From: Blastomonas sp.
GTDB lineage: Bacteria; Pseudomonadota; Alphaproteobacteria; Sphingomonadales; Sphingomonadaceae
Assembly: GCF_030373265.1 (NCBI RefSeq)
Contig: NZ_JAUCZC010000001.1
Span: forward strand, 124,001-188,000
DNA length: 64,000 bases
Reading direction: 5' to 3'
Under the pieces are notes generated by a model. The model saw only the letters and a program-made list of their open reading frames with translations, did not search any database and was not told the DNA's origin. The position numbers and the translations under genes were made by a program. Below are positions 1 to 9,338 of this stretch, piece by piece (within the stretch, counting starts at the first letter, position 1; every line of letters starts with the position of its first letter).

Positions 1-1374
1 GTGCAGGCGCGGATCGAGGGGCTCTACGCGTTGCTCGGCATGGCCGATTTCGGCACCGCCTATGACTTCCTCGAACAGGTTCTGAGCGGCCCGGTGCAGG
101 GGCGGGCGAAACTGGTCGCACGGCTGGGCGAGGAAGCGCTGGATCCGATCGCCGAGCTGCTGTCGCTGGCGCAGAAGTTCGCAGCATCCCATGACGGCGG
201 GCTCCAGGCCTTCCTCCACTGGTTCGATGCCGGGGATGAAGAGATCAAGCGCGAGCTTTCTGGCCAGTCGGACATGGTGCGGGTGATGACCGTGCACGGG
301 TCGAAGGGCTTGCAGGCGCCGATCGTGGTTCTTGCCGACGCCTGTGTCGATCCGACGCGCAAGGTGGACAGCAGCTTCGACTGGCCGGTCGAGATTACCG
401 GGCTCGACGCGGTGATCGATCTTCCGGTCTACAACCTGCGCAAGGCGGAAAGGGCAGGTCCTCTCGCCGAAGCGCACGATGCAGCGCGCGCGGCGGATAT
501 GGAGGAGCATTGGCGGCTGCTCTATGTCGCGATGACCCGCGCCGCCGAGCGGCTGTATATCGGCGGCACATTGGGGCGGCGCGCCAAGGAACCGCCTGAG
601 CTGAGCTGGTACGCGCTGATCGAACGCAGCTTCATGGCATTGGGCTGCGACTGGATCGATGAGGGTGAGGGCGCGTGCCGCCGTTTCGGTGTTGGCGGGG
701 TGCCATCCGAAGCGGCGATAGGCGGGGCGGCATCTTCTCCTGCCAAAGCCATGCCGTTGCCCGATTGGGCGCTGACCCCTGCCGCGCCCGAGCAGCGCCC
801 GCCGAGCCCGCTGGCGCCATCGTCGCTGGGCAAAGACGACAGTGCGAGCCCACCTTTCTTCGGCGCGGACCTTGCCAGGGCGGCGCTGCGCGGGCTGATC
901 ATGCACAGCCTGTTCGAACGCCTGCCCACTGTCGCGCCCGATCAGCGGCGTGCCGCGGCGCGGCGGTGGCTGGCGAGCCAGCACCAGATCACGGACGATG
1001 CCGAGGCCAATGGCATTATCGATTCAGTCTGCGCGGTGCTCGAGCACCCCGATTGGGCCGATATCTTCGGCGACCAGGCCCTGGCCGAAGCGCCGATCGC
1101 TGCGGTCGTGGGCCTGAACGTGGTGACCGGCACCGTCGACCGGTTGCTGATCGAGCCCGACCGCGTGCTGGTGGTCGATTTCAAGACCAGCCGGCGCCCG
1201 CCGCGATCGCTCGAGGCGCTGCCGGTGGCGCATGTGCGGCAGATGGCGGCCTATGTCTCGGCGCTGCGGCTGATCTTTCCCGGACGCGTCGTGCAGGCCG
1301 GGTTGCTCTACACCGCGACGCCTCAGCTGTTCGTGCTGCCCGACGCCTTGCTGGCTGCGACGAAGCTGGACTAA
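1..1374 (+). CDS. addA: Double-strand break repair helicase-nuclease AddA, 3' part
   Basis: This is the C-terminal 457 or so residues of AddA; the start lies outside the window. AddAB resects double-strand breaks ahead of RecA loading. The visible part begins in the UvrD-type helicase C-terminal region, with the helicase motif VMTVHGSKGLQ near residue 95 and a later LLYVAMTRAAERLYI motif. It ends in a RecB-type nuclease domain, with GTVDRLLIE followed by VVDFKTSRRPP near residue 390, which supplies the metal-binding Asp and the D-x-K triad. An Ala/Pro-rich linker (about residues 235-285) joins the two. The stop is TAA at 1372-1374. trxA follows 95 bases later, the usual addB-addA-trxA order in sphingomonads. 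An isolated RecB-like protein is less likely given this neighbour. Confidence 0.93.
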   Translation: MQARIEGLYALLGMADFGTAYDFLEQVLSGPVQGRAKLVARLGEEALDPIAELLSLAQKFAASHDGGLQAFLHWFDAGDEEIKRELSGQSDMVRVMTVHGSKGLQAPIVVLADACVDPTRKVDSSFDWPVEITGLDAVIDLPVYNLRKAERAGPLAEAHDAARAADMEEHWRLLYVAMTRAAERLYIGGTLGRRAKEPPELSWYALIERSFMALGCDWIDEGEGACRRFGVGGVPSEAAIGGAASSPAKAMPLPDWALTPAAPEQRPPSPLAPSSLGKDDSASPPFFGADLARAALRGLIMHSLFERLPTVAPDQRRAAARRWLASQHQITDDAEANGIIDSVCAVLEHPDWADIFGDQALAEAPIAAVVGLNVVTGTVDRLLIEPDRVLVVDFKTSRRPPRSLEALPVAHVRQMAAYVSALRLIFPGRVVQAGLLYTATPQLFVLPDALLAATKLD

Positions 1375-1407
1375 CGGGCGCGACATGAATAGTTGCAAGC
1401 TCACGCC

Positions 1408-1436
1408 TTGAGCACGCCCATCGCCGCGCTTACATT
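1408..1436 (+). promoter_or_regulatory. Putative sigma70-type promoter of trxA
   Basis: TTGAGC (1408-1413) and TACATT (1431-1436) are separated by 17 bases. They lie 34 bases before the trxA start, between addA and trxA. This would let trxA be transcribed independently of addA. Prediction from spacing and hexamer match only. Confidence 0.45.
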
Positions 1437-1469
1437 GCTGATCAAGTCACCAAAAAGGAGTTACCCCCG

Positions 1470-1796
1470 ATGGCCACCACCGCAATCAGCGATGCAAGCT
1501 TCGATGCCGATGTGCTGAAGTCCGACAAACCCGTTCTGGTCGATTTCTGGGCCGAATGGTGCGGCCCCTGCAAGATGATCGGTCCCGCTCTCGAAGAAAT
1601 CAGCGACGAATTGGGCGACAAGGTCACGATCGCCAAGATCAACATCGACGACAACCCGGACGCCCCCGCCAAGTACGGCGTGCGCGGCATCCCGACGATG
1701 ATCCTGTTCGACAAGGGCCAGATCGTCGAAACCAAGGTCGGCGCGGCTCCCAAGAGCGCGCTGAAGAGCTGGCTTGAAGGCGCGCTTCCCGGTTGA
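1470..1796 (+). CDS. trxA: Thioredoxin
   Basis: A 108-residue cytosolic disulfide reductase. It carries the WCGPC active site (Cys31, Cys34), the buried Asp25 in VDFWAEW and the cis-Pro75 in GIPT, so the whole thioredoxin fold is intact at the usual length. The ATG has an AAGGAG Shine-Dalgarno 12 bases upstream (1456-1461). It sits directly after addA and before a vapD-like gene. It is expected to supply electrons to ribonucleotide reductase, methionine sulfoxide reductase and similar partners. Function is certain at family level. Confidence 0.97.
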   Translation: MATTAISDASFDADVLKSDKPVLVDFWAEWCGPCKMIGPALEEISDELGDKVTIAKINIDDNPDAPAKYGVRGIPTMILFDKGQIVETKVGAAPKSALKSWLEGALPG

Positions 1797-1893
1797 TGGA
1801 AACATGCTCGAAAATGGTGTAATCCCTGAGCCCATGTCGGCTCAGATAGGTCATAATCGCGCTTTGGGCTTCAAGCCGACAAAGGGCGTGAGC

Positions 1894-2178
1894 ATGTATG
1901 CCATTGTCTTCGATCTCGATACCACCGTGTTGCAGACCGCCTACCACAATGCCTCTTGGAACAACGCCTATTCCGATATCCGAAGGGTATTGGAAGCGCG
2001 CGGTTTCGAGTGGCAGCAGGGGTCGACCTATTTCGGCAACGACACGGTGACTCCGGTCGATTGCGTGCTGGCTGTCCAGCAGCTTCGCCGCGAGTATGAC
2101 TGGTTCAAGCCCTCGGTTCGCGACATCCGCATGTTGCGGATCGAGGAAAACAACGACCTTGGGCCGGCAATAGAATAA
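1894..2178 (+). CDS. vapD: VapD-family (virulence-associated protein D) protein
   Basis: A 94-residue protein opening with MYAIVFDLDTT and followed by NASWNNAYSDIRRVLEARGF. This is the signature of VapD, a Cas2-like ferredoxin-fold family; characterised members are single-strand RNA nucleases acting as toxins. The frame is open from 1774, but the ATG at 1894 is chosen because it gives the canonical family N-terminus and has AAAGGG 7 bases upstream. No partner antitoxin (VapX or other) is visible: trxA ends only 97 bases upstream, and the next gene (hisN) is convergent with its stop codon immediately abutting (2179). Toxin activity is inferred from family only. Confidence 0.82.
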   Translation: MYAIVFDLDTTVLQTAYHNASWNNAYSDIRRVLEARGFEWQQGSTYFGNDTVTPVDCVLAVQQLRREYDWFKPSVRDIRMLRIEENNDLGPAIE

Positions 2179-2970
2179 TCAGGCCAATATCGCCGCTGCC
2201 TCGTCCCACAGCCGGGGGGAGGCGGCGGCGATCATGCCCGTACGCTTGTCGCCGGGCAGATAGCGCGAGCCGTCAAGCCGCGCCGCCTTGCCGCCCGCTT
2301 CCTCCACGAACAGCACACCGGCCGCATGGTCCCAGGGCAGAGTGCGCTCGAACAAGGTCACGTCGTTCTCGCCCAGCACCAGCCGGGGATACTGCTCGGC
2401 GGCACAGCGCGGTATGTCGACGAGGCGGAATTTGCCCTCCGCCGCCGCGTTGATCGCGCTGCGGCGCGGTTCGGGAATAAACAGCGTCGAAATCGCGGCC
2501 ACGGGCAATGCCTCGCCGCTCTCGCGCGCGGTCACCAAAACCTCGTTGATGAACGCGCCGCCGCCGCGAACCGCGTGGCACATGCGGTCGGCGAGCGGAT
2601 CATAGAGCCAGCCTGCGACCGTCTCCCCGCCTTCGATCAGTGCGATCAGGATACCGAAGGGCGGATGGCCGTGCGCGTAATTGTGGGTGCCGTCGATCGG
2701 ATCAATGATCCACGCGGTCGTGTCGTTTACGCGGTCGATCAATGCCGGATCGGCCTCGACTGCCTCTTCGCCGACGATGCTGGCCTCAGGCAGGATTGCC
2801 GCCAGCCCGGCACTCAGCCTCCGCTCGCTCTCCTTGTCGGCGAAGGTCACCAGATCGCCTGGCGACTTCTCGTCGATCTGGGAGGCGCTGAGCTCCTGAT
2901 AATGGTGCAGCACCACGTCGCGCGCAACGGTGCGGATCAGGGCGGAAACCGGGGCGTGGAGCGGGTGCAA
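2179..2970 (-). CDS. hisN: Inositol-monophosphatase-family histidinol-phosphatase
   Basis: A Mg-dependent phosphatase of the inositol monophosphatase superfamily. It contains GEEAVE (metal-binding Glu), WIIDPIDGTHNYAHG (the two metal Asp residues) and WDHAAG near the C-terminus. The RxxDxxxTxAD-type N-terminal pattern (KSPGDLVTFADKESE) matches the HisN-type histidinol-phosphatase of alphaproteobacteria. The start chosen is TTG at 2970, five bases past the argJ stop, with CCGGAG upstream. It gives 263 residues, the usual length. An ATG at 3033 would overlap argJ by 58 bases. The gene is coupled to argJ, which also suggests amino-acid biosynthesis. Substrate (histidinol-P versus other) is inferred. 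Confidence 0.85.
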   Translation of the reverse strand: MHPLHAPVSALIRTVARDVVLHHYQELSASQIDEKSPGDLVTFADKESERRLSAGLAAILPEASIVGEEAVEADPALIDRVNDTTAWIIDPIDGTHNYAHGHPPFGILIALIEGGETVAGWLYDPLADRMCHAVRGGGAFINEVLVTARESGEALPVAAISTLFIPEPRRSAINAAAEGKFRLVDIPRCAAEQYPRLVLGENDVTLFERTLPWDHAAGVLFVEEAGGKAARLDGSRYLPGDKRTGMIAAASPRLWDEAAAILA

Positions 2971-2975
2971 GGCCG

Positions 2976-4202
2976 TCAGCTCCGGTAGTCGGCGTTGATC
3001 GAGATATAGCCGTGCGTCAGGTCGCAGGTCCACACCGTGGCGCGGCCATCGCCAAGACCGAGGTCGGCCTCCACGAGGATATCCTGTCCCTTGAGGTGCG
3101 CTGCGACAGGCGCTTCGTCATAGCCTTCCACGACGACGCCCTGCGCGGCCACCTCGACGCCGCCAAAGCGGATCGCCAATAGGTCGCGCTCGGCGGGCTC
3201 GCCAGCCTTGCCGACCGCCATCACCACGCGGCCCCAGTTCGCGTCCTCGCCCGCGATCGCGGTCTTGACCAGGGGCGAGTTGGCAATGCTGAGCGCGATC
3301 CGATGCGCGCTGTCGTCCGATGTCGCGCCGGTGACGCGGACTTCGATGAACTTGCTCGCGCCTTCGCCATCGCGCACCACCAGATGCGCCAGCTGGCGGC
3401 ACAGATCGGCAAGCGCGGCGGCGAACGCATCTGCGCCCAGGCTGTCCATCGTCTCGAGGCGGGGATGCCCGGCCTGGCCGGTGGCGAAGGCGAGCACGGT
3501 ATCGCTGGTCGAGGTATCGCTGTCGACGGTGATGCAATTGAAGGTGTTGCGGTTGGCCGCGCCCAGCATGTCCTGCAGCAACGCCGGGGCAATCGCGGCA
3601 TCGGTGAAGATATAGCCCAACATCGTCGCCATGTCGGGCGCGATCATCCCCGAACCCTTGATCACGCCGACCAGTTCGACCCTCTGGTCGCCGATCAACG
3701 CGCTGGTGGTCGCGGCCTTGGCGAAGGTGTCGGTGGTGCCGATCGCATCGGTGAGATCGCGCCACGAGCAAGGCGAAGCGTCAAACGCCGCCTCCAGCCC
3801 GGCACGCGCCTTGTCCTGCGGCAGCGGCACACCGATCACGCCGGTGGCCGAAACGAAGACGTGTTCGGTCGCGCACTGCAACTGCGCCGACACCGTATCG
3901 ACCACCATCTGCACCGCGGCGCGGCCCTTGCCGCCGGTGAACGCATTAGCGTTGCCCGCGCTGACCACCAATGCGCGCGCCTGGCCCTGAGCCAGCGCGC
4001 TGCGGCACCATTCGACCTCGGGTGAGGGGCACTTGCTGGTGGTGGTGACACCCGCGACGCTGGTGCCGGGTGCCATTTCGACGAAGCTCAGGTCGCAGCG
4101 GTCCCAGTCCTTGTAGCGTGCGCGCGCGACGCGCGGGGTGACGCCCGCGATGATCGGCAGATCGGGGAAGGGGAGCGCGAGCGGCGATACCGAATGGGAC
4201 AT
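2976..4202 (-). CDS. argJ: Bifunctional glutamate N-acetyltransferase/amino-acid acetyltransferase ArgJ
   Basis: A 408-residue ornithine acetyltransferase. It recycles the acetyl group from N-acetylornithine onto glutamate and can also use acetyl-CoA, so it serves arginine biosynthesis. The self-cleavage site is present in MATMLGYIFTDA, where the Thr of ATML becomes the N-terminal nucleophile of the beta chain. It is preceded by a KGSGMIAPDMATM block, and the protein ends in the family-typical HGYISINADYRS. A tandem ATG-ATG at 4205/4202 leaves a one-codon uncertainty in the start; a longer frame back to 4262 lacks family similarity. It lies upstream of hisN on the same strand with almost no gap. 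Confidence 0.96.
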   Translation of the reverse strand: MSHSVSPLALPFPDLPIIAGVTPRVARARYKDWDRCDLSFVEMAPGTSVAGVTTTSKCPSPEVEWCRSALAQGQARALVVSAGNANAFTGGKGRAAVQMVVDTVSAQLQCATEHVFVSATGVIGVPLPQDKARAGLEAAFDASPCSWRDLTDAIGTTDTFAKAATTSALIGDQRVELVGVIKGSGMIAPDMATMLGYIFTDAAIAPALLQDMLGAANRNTFNCITVDSDTSTSDTVLAFATGQAGHPRLETMDSLGADAFAAALADLCRQLAHLVVRDGEGASKFIEVRVTGATSDDSAHRIALSIANSPLVKTAIAGEDANWGRVVMAVGKAGEPAERDLLAIRFGGVEVAAQGVVVEGYDEAPVAAHLKGQDILVEADLGLGDGRATVWTCDLTHGYISINADYRS

Positions 4203-4317
4203 CATGCAATCCAGAAAAACCAACACTGTACCCGGCACTAAACCGGAAAAAACTGCGCGCAAGCTTTTTGCCCGGTAGTCGGGCGGATGGTGTCAGGATT
4301 GTTTTGGGAAATGTCCT

Positions 4318-4401
4318 TGGTGCGGGCGGTGGGACTCGAACCCACACTCCTTGCGGAACCGGATTTTGAGTCCGGCGCGTCTACCATTCCACCACGCCCG
4401 C
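4318..4401 (-). tRNA. tRNA-Leu (anticodon CAA)
   Basis: Read on the minus strand, the 7-bp acceptor stem GCGGGCG/CGCCCGC closes a cloverleaf. The anticodon loop CTCAAAA has anticodon CAA. A class II variable arm (TTCCGCAAGGAGT) and a TTCGAGTC T-loop follow. The 3' CCA is encoded at 4320-4318. It decodes UUG. Confidence 0.95.
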
Positions 4402-4414
4402 CAAGCAGCGGCAG

Positions 4415-4442
4415 CCTATAACGGTTCGCAAAATTCCTGCAA
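4415..4442 (-). promoter_or_regulatory. Promoter of tRNA-Leu
   Basis: On the minus strand, TTGCAG (4442-4437) and TATAGG (4420-4415) are 16 bases apart. The -10 ends 13 bases before the tRNA 5' end at 4401. The same -10 (TATAGG) precedes tRNA-Pro in this window, which supports the call. Confidence 0.6.
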
Positions 4443-4474
4443 CCCGCAAAAGCCGCCGCTGGTGTGGCTGTGCC

Positions 4475-5923
4475 TCAGAGCTTCAGATCGCGGTCAATCG
4501 CCTTTTGCGTCGCGCTGCCATAAGGCGGCAGAAATCCGCCCAACTTGGCAACATCGATGCGCGGCTGGCTGTAGATCGACTTGGCGTGGCTGAAAGTCCG
4601 GAAGCCGTCGAGCCCGTGATAGGCGCCCATGCCCGAGGGGCCGACACCGCCGAACGGCAGGTCTTCCATCGCGACGTGGAAGATCGTGTCGTTGAGCGTG
4701 ACGCCGCCCGAGACCGTGCGGTCGGTCACGCGCTTGGCCTCGTCGGCATTGTCGCCGAAATAATACAGCGCCAGCGGACGGTCGCGGCCGTTGACGTAAT
4801 CGATCGCCTCATCGACGGTGATATAGGTTTTCACCGGCAGGATCGGGCCGAAGATCTCGTCCTGCATCACCTTCATGTCGTCGGTGACATTGCGCAGGAT
4901 ATGCAGCGGCATCTTGCGGCTGTTGGCCGACTTGAAGTCTTCGCCCGCCGGATTGACCTCGATCACCTCGGCGCCCTTGTCGCGGGCGTCGTCGAGATAG
5001 CTGTTGAGCCGTTGGTGATGGCGCTCGTTGACCACGGCGGTGTAATCGTCATTGCCCAGCAGCGTGGGATATAGCGTGCTCGCCGACTGCTTGATGTTCT
5101 CGATGATCTCGTTCTCGTCTTCACGCGCGACATAGAGATAATCGGGCGCGATGCAGATCTGGCCGGCGTTGAGCATCTTGCCCATGGTGACGCGCTGCGC
5201 CGCCTTGGCCTTGTCGGCGTCGCGGCCGATGATCGCGGGCGACTTGCCGCCCAGCTCCAGCGTGACCGGAACCAGGTTCTTCGCAGCAGCGCGCATGATG
5301 TGGTGGCCGACGCTGGTCGCGCCGGTGAACAGAAGATGGTTGAACGGCAGTTCGGAAAACGCCTCGCCGACATCGGGTCCGCCGGTGAAGAAGGCGACTT
5401 CGCTGGCATCAAAGAATTGCGGTCCGAGCTTGGCGAGCAAATTCGATGTGTTTTCGGTATATTCGCTGTTCTTGATCATCACCCGGTTGCCCGCAGCGAG
5501 CGCACCGATGGCGGGGGTCAGGCACAGCTGGATCGGGAAATTCCACGGCGCGATGATGCCGACGACGCCCAACGGCTGATATTCGACGCGCGCGCGCGCA
5601 CCGAGCAGTCCCAGCGGAAACTGCACCGGGCGCTTTTCGGCTTTCGCCCAGCCGTCCATGTGCTTGAGCGTGTGGCGCGCGCAGTTGAGCACGCTGACGA
5701 TGTCGGTCATCTTCGACTGCTCGGCGCTGCGATGGCCGAAATCCTCGCTCATCGCGGCGACCAGCGCATCGGCGTTGTCGTGGACCATCTTCATCACCCG
5801 ACGAATGCGGTCCTTGCGCACGGCCATCGGCACCGGAAGCTCGGCCAGGAACGCAGCTTTCTGCCGGTCCAGAATTTCGCTGAGCTGATCAGCCTTGAGG
5901 GGGGCGTCAATCGTGGTCGCCAT
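4475..5923 (-). CDS. Coniferyl-aldehyde-dehydrogenase-type NAD(P)-dependent aldehyde dehydrogenase
   Basis: A 482-residue aldehyde dehydrogenase that oxidises aldehydes to acids in the cytosol. The general-base Glu lies in VTLELGGKSPAII and the catalytic Cys in NAGQICIAPDYL. The N-terminal PWNFPIQL oxyanion Asn motif and an IFGPILPV block near the C-terminus are also present. The GQICIAPDY variant is typical of the coniferyl-aldehyde dehydrogenase (CalB-like) subgroup. The start at 5923 is preceded by GGGAG; an upstream frame to 5953 lacks a good ribosome site. No lignin-catabolic neighbours are present, so the true substrate may be another medium-chain or aromatic aldehyde. Confidence 0.9.
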   Translation of the reverse strand: MATTIDAPLKADQLSEILDRQKAAFLAELPVPMAVRKDRIRRVMKMVHDNADALVAAMSEDFGHRSAEQSKMTDIVSVLNCARHTLKHMDGWAKAEKRPVQFPLGLLGARARVEYQPLGVVGIIAPWNFPIQLCLTPAIGALAAGNRVMIKNSEYTENTSNLLAKLGPQFFDASEVAFFTGGPDVGEAFSELPFNHLLFTGATSVGHHIMRAAAKNLVPVTLELGGKSPAIIGRDADKAKAAQRVTMGKMLNAGQICIAPDYLYVAREDENEIIENIKQSASTLYPTLLGNDDYTAVVNERHHQRLNSYLDDARDKGAEVIEVNPAGEDFKSANSRKMPLHILRNVTDDMKVMQDEIFGPILPVKTYITVDEAIDYVNGRDRPLALYYFGDNADEAKRVTDRTVSGGVTLNDTIFHVAMEDLPFGGVGPSGMGAYHGLDGFRTFSHAKSIYSQPRIDVAKLGGFLPPYGSATQKAIDRDLKL

Positions 5924-6018
5924 TCTTCGTCTCCCGTTAGGATTTTCGCACATGGACTAGCGCGATGGATTGCGAACTCAGTTGGCTTGGCACCCATGCC
6001 TGAGTGCGGCCGTTCGCA

Positions 6019-7197
6019 TTATTTCGCCGGCGTCAGCTTGAGCAAACGGCCCTTGGATCCGCGTGCGCCGTCCTCGAGCACCCAGATCGCGCCATCGGGA
6101 CCCTGTTCGACTTCGCGGATGCGCGCGTCCATCGCCCAGTTGTCGGCCTTTTCAGCGTTTTCGCCGTCCAGCTTGACCCGGACCAGCGCCTGACCGCTCA
6201 AGCCGCCAATAAAGGCGCTGTTCTTCCAGGCCGGGAAAAGGTCGCCGGTATAGATCATCAGGCTGCTCGGCGAGATTACCGGCGTCCAGGAAAGCTTCGG
6301 CGCGGTAAAGCCATCGTCGGCCGAATGATCGGGGATGTCGCGGCCGTCATAATGGTCGCCATTGGACACCTTGGGGTAGCCGTAGTTCGCGTTACGCTTT
6401 ACCAGGTTGAGCTCGTCGCCGCCCTTCGGACCCATTTCCGATGTCCAAAGATTGCCGCTGGTATCAAACGCCAGGCCCAGCGGATTGCGATGGCCATACG
6501 ACCAGATCTGCGCCTTGATGCGGCCCTGGTTGTACATCGGGTTGTCCGACGGAATGCCACCGGTCGGCGTCAATCTCACGACCTTGCCGAGGTTCTGCTC
6601 GAGGTCCTGCGCCGGATCGAACTTCTGCCGCTCGCCCGAAGAGATGTACATCATGCCATCGGGCCCGAACGCGATGCGGTGACCGTAATGGCCCTTGCCG
6701 CTGACCTTGGGCTCCTGACGCCAGATTACCTGAAGGTCGTCCAGGCTCGCACTGCCGTCCTCGGCGGTGACCATCTTGGCGCGCGCCACGGCGGCACCGC
6801 TGGTATCGCCTTCACCGGCTTCTGCGAAGCTCAGATAGACATAATTGTCGTTGGTAAAGTCGGGCGAAAGCACGACATCGCCCAGGCCGCCCTGGCCGCC
6901 ATAAGCGACCTTGGGGATGCCCGAGACATCGACCATCGACGGTTTGTTATCGGCGCCGAAGCTGACCAGCTTGAGCACGCCCTTTTTCTCGGTGACCAGC
7001 GCGCGGCCATCCGGAAGAAACGTCATCGCCCAAGGCTCGTCGAATGTGGCGATCGCGGCTGTCTCGAAGGGCAGGCGATCAACCGGCGAAATCGCCGCGA
7101 CTTCGGTTTCGGTGTCGCCGCTGGCCACGGCTTCTTCGCTGCTGGTGCACGCAATCAGGATAAGCGGCATGGCTGCGCTCAGGGTCAGTCGGTGCAT
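6019..7197 (-). CDS. Lipoprotein PQQ-dependent sugar dehydrogenase (GSDH/YliI family)
   Basis: A 392-residue six-bladed beta-propeller of the glucose/sorbosone dehydrogenase family, which uses PQQ to oxidise aldose sugars in the periplasm. The N-terminus MHRLTLSAAMPLILIAC ends in a lipobox, so the mature protein starts at a lipidated Cys17. Family motifs include DEPWAMTFLPDGRALVTEK, GGQGGLGDVVLSPDF, YGHRIAFGPDGMMYISSGER, WSYGHRNPLGLAFD and GDELNLVKRNANYGYP. The start is the ATG at 7197 with GGAG 8 bases upstream. It is read toward the aldehyde dehydrogenase gene, 95 bases away. The exact sugar cannot be told from sequence, and no PQQ biosynthesis gene is in the window. Confidence 0.88.
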   Translation of the reverse strand: MHRLTLSAAMPLILIACTSSEEAVASGDTETEVAAISPVDRLPFETAAIATFDEPWAMTFLPDGRALVTEKKGVLKLVSFGADNKPSMVDVSGIPKVAYGGQGGLGDVVLSPDFTNDNYVYLSFAEAGEGDTSGAAVARAKMVTAEDGSASLDDLQVIWRQEPKVSGKGHYGHRIAFGPDGMMYISSGERQKFDPAQDLEQNLGKVVRLTPTGGIPSDNPMYNQGRIKAQIWSYGHRNPLGLAFDTSGNLWTSEMGPKGGDELNLVKRNANYGYPKVSNGDHYDGRDIPDHSADDGFTAPKLSWTPVISPSSLMIYTGDLFPAWKNSAFIGGLSGQALVRVKLDGENAEKADNWAMDARIREVEQGPDGAIWVLEDGARGSKGRLLKLTPAK

Positions 7198-7337
7198 CAG
7201 GTGAACTCCATTTTTCATGAAAACGATCATCGTCATCCAGTGAGATATTGCAAACGATTCGGGACAATTTCGCGCGAACCGGTGATGCGCTCGAGACGAC
7301 GCTTGCGGTCGCAAAAGCCTTGCGGCACAGACGCACG

Positions 7338-7952
7338 ATGACCCGTCCCGGTTCCCTGGTATCGCCCGAATTCCCTTCGTCTTCCGCCGCTTGCGGTTCG
7401 GTGGCCGGAGTCGATGAAGCGGGCAGGGGGCCGCTGGCGGGGCCGGTGGTTGCTGCCGCGGTTATCCTGTGCCCCGACGGGATCACCGGTCTCGCCGACA
7501 GCAAGGTGCTGAGCGCAGGCCAGCGCGCGCGATTGGAAGCTGAAATTCGCGCGCATTGCGTGTTCGGCATCGGCGTGGCGAGCGTCGAAGAAATCGACGC
7601 GATCAATATCCTTCAGGCGACGATGCTGGCGATGACTCGCGCGGTCGAGGCGCTGCGCGATGCTCCCGGCCATGTGCTGGTCGATGGCAACCGGTTGCCG
7701 CGCTGGAGCTATAGTGCCGAGGCGATCGTCAAGGGCGATGCGCTGCATCCGTGCATTTCTGCCGCCTCGATCCTCGCCAAGCAGGAGCGTGACCGCATGA
7801 TGCAGGCAGCCGCCGCGCAGCACCCGCATTATGGCTGGGAGCGCAATATGGGCTATGGAACGCCCGAGCACCTTGCCGCCTTGCGCGAGCATGGCCCGTG
7901 CGCGCTCCATCGGCGCAGCTTTGCTCCAGTGGCGCAGGCAATGCTGCTGTAA
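7338..7952 (+). CDS. rnhB: Ribonuclease HII
   Basis: A 204-residue endonuclease that cleaves the RNA strand of RNA-DNA hybrids and removes misincorporated ribonucleotides. The catalytic DEDD set is visible: Asp26 and Glu27 in [16 protein letters not shown], an Asp in LADSKVLS and an Asp in LVDGNRLP. The C-terminal [13 protein letters not shown] and [11 protein letters not shown] blocks are also conserved. The start at 7338 gives the canonical length; the same frame is open from 7248 but carries no similarity there. It is divergent from the sugar dehydrogenase. In alphaproteobacteria rnhB often precedes ccrM, as here. Confidence 0.96.
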   Translation: MTRPGSLVSPEFPSSSAACGSVAGVDEAGRGPLAGPVVAAAVILCPDGITGLADSKVLSAGQRARLEAEIRAHCVFGIGVASVEEIDAINILQATMLAMTRAVEALRDAPGHVLVDGNRLPRWSYSAEAIVKGDALHPCISAASILAKQERDRMMQAAAAQHPHYGWERNMGYGTPEHLAALREHGPCALHRRSFAPVAQAMLL

Positions 7953-7981
7953 GGCGATTTGAGGCACTTTTTTTGAGCGCC

Positions 7982-8144
7982 GAGTCCTTGGTGTCACACC
8001 ACTATCCCTTGAGTCCCCAGGCGTTAACAAGACTCAACATCTGGATTTGGACTCATTGTGTTCTGCCGTCGCGATGTGTCGTTAACCATTTCAACACACG
8101 GAATCCCTAGGGTTTTGGCCTTGACCGATGGTCGCCGAGGACTC
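7982..8144 (+). promoter_or_regulatory. GANTC-rich control region of ccrM with CtrA-like half-sites
   Basis: Six GANTC sites, the CcrM target, fall within 163 bases: GAGTC at 7982 and 8011, GACTC at 8031, 8050 and 8140, GAATC at 8101. About 0.5 would be expected by chance at this base composition. TTAACCAT (8082-8089) matches the half-site recognised by CtrA in Caulobacter, and TTAACAA (8024-8030) is a weaker one. This 229-base gap holds no gene. The layout suggests methylation-dependent, cell-cycle-linked control of ccrM, as known in Caulobacter; here it is inferred. Confidence 0.6.
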
Positions 8145-8178
8145 ATGCAGGGCCCTGTTACAGGGCAAGCGGGGGTAA

Positions 8179-9333
<1,155 letters not shown>

Positions 9334-9338
9334 GGCGT

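Noticed and set aside
2971-3033. ATG start for hisN inside argJ
   Set aside because: It would add 21 residues not matching the family and overlap argJ by 58 bases; the TTG at 2970 with CCGGAG upstream gives the normal length.
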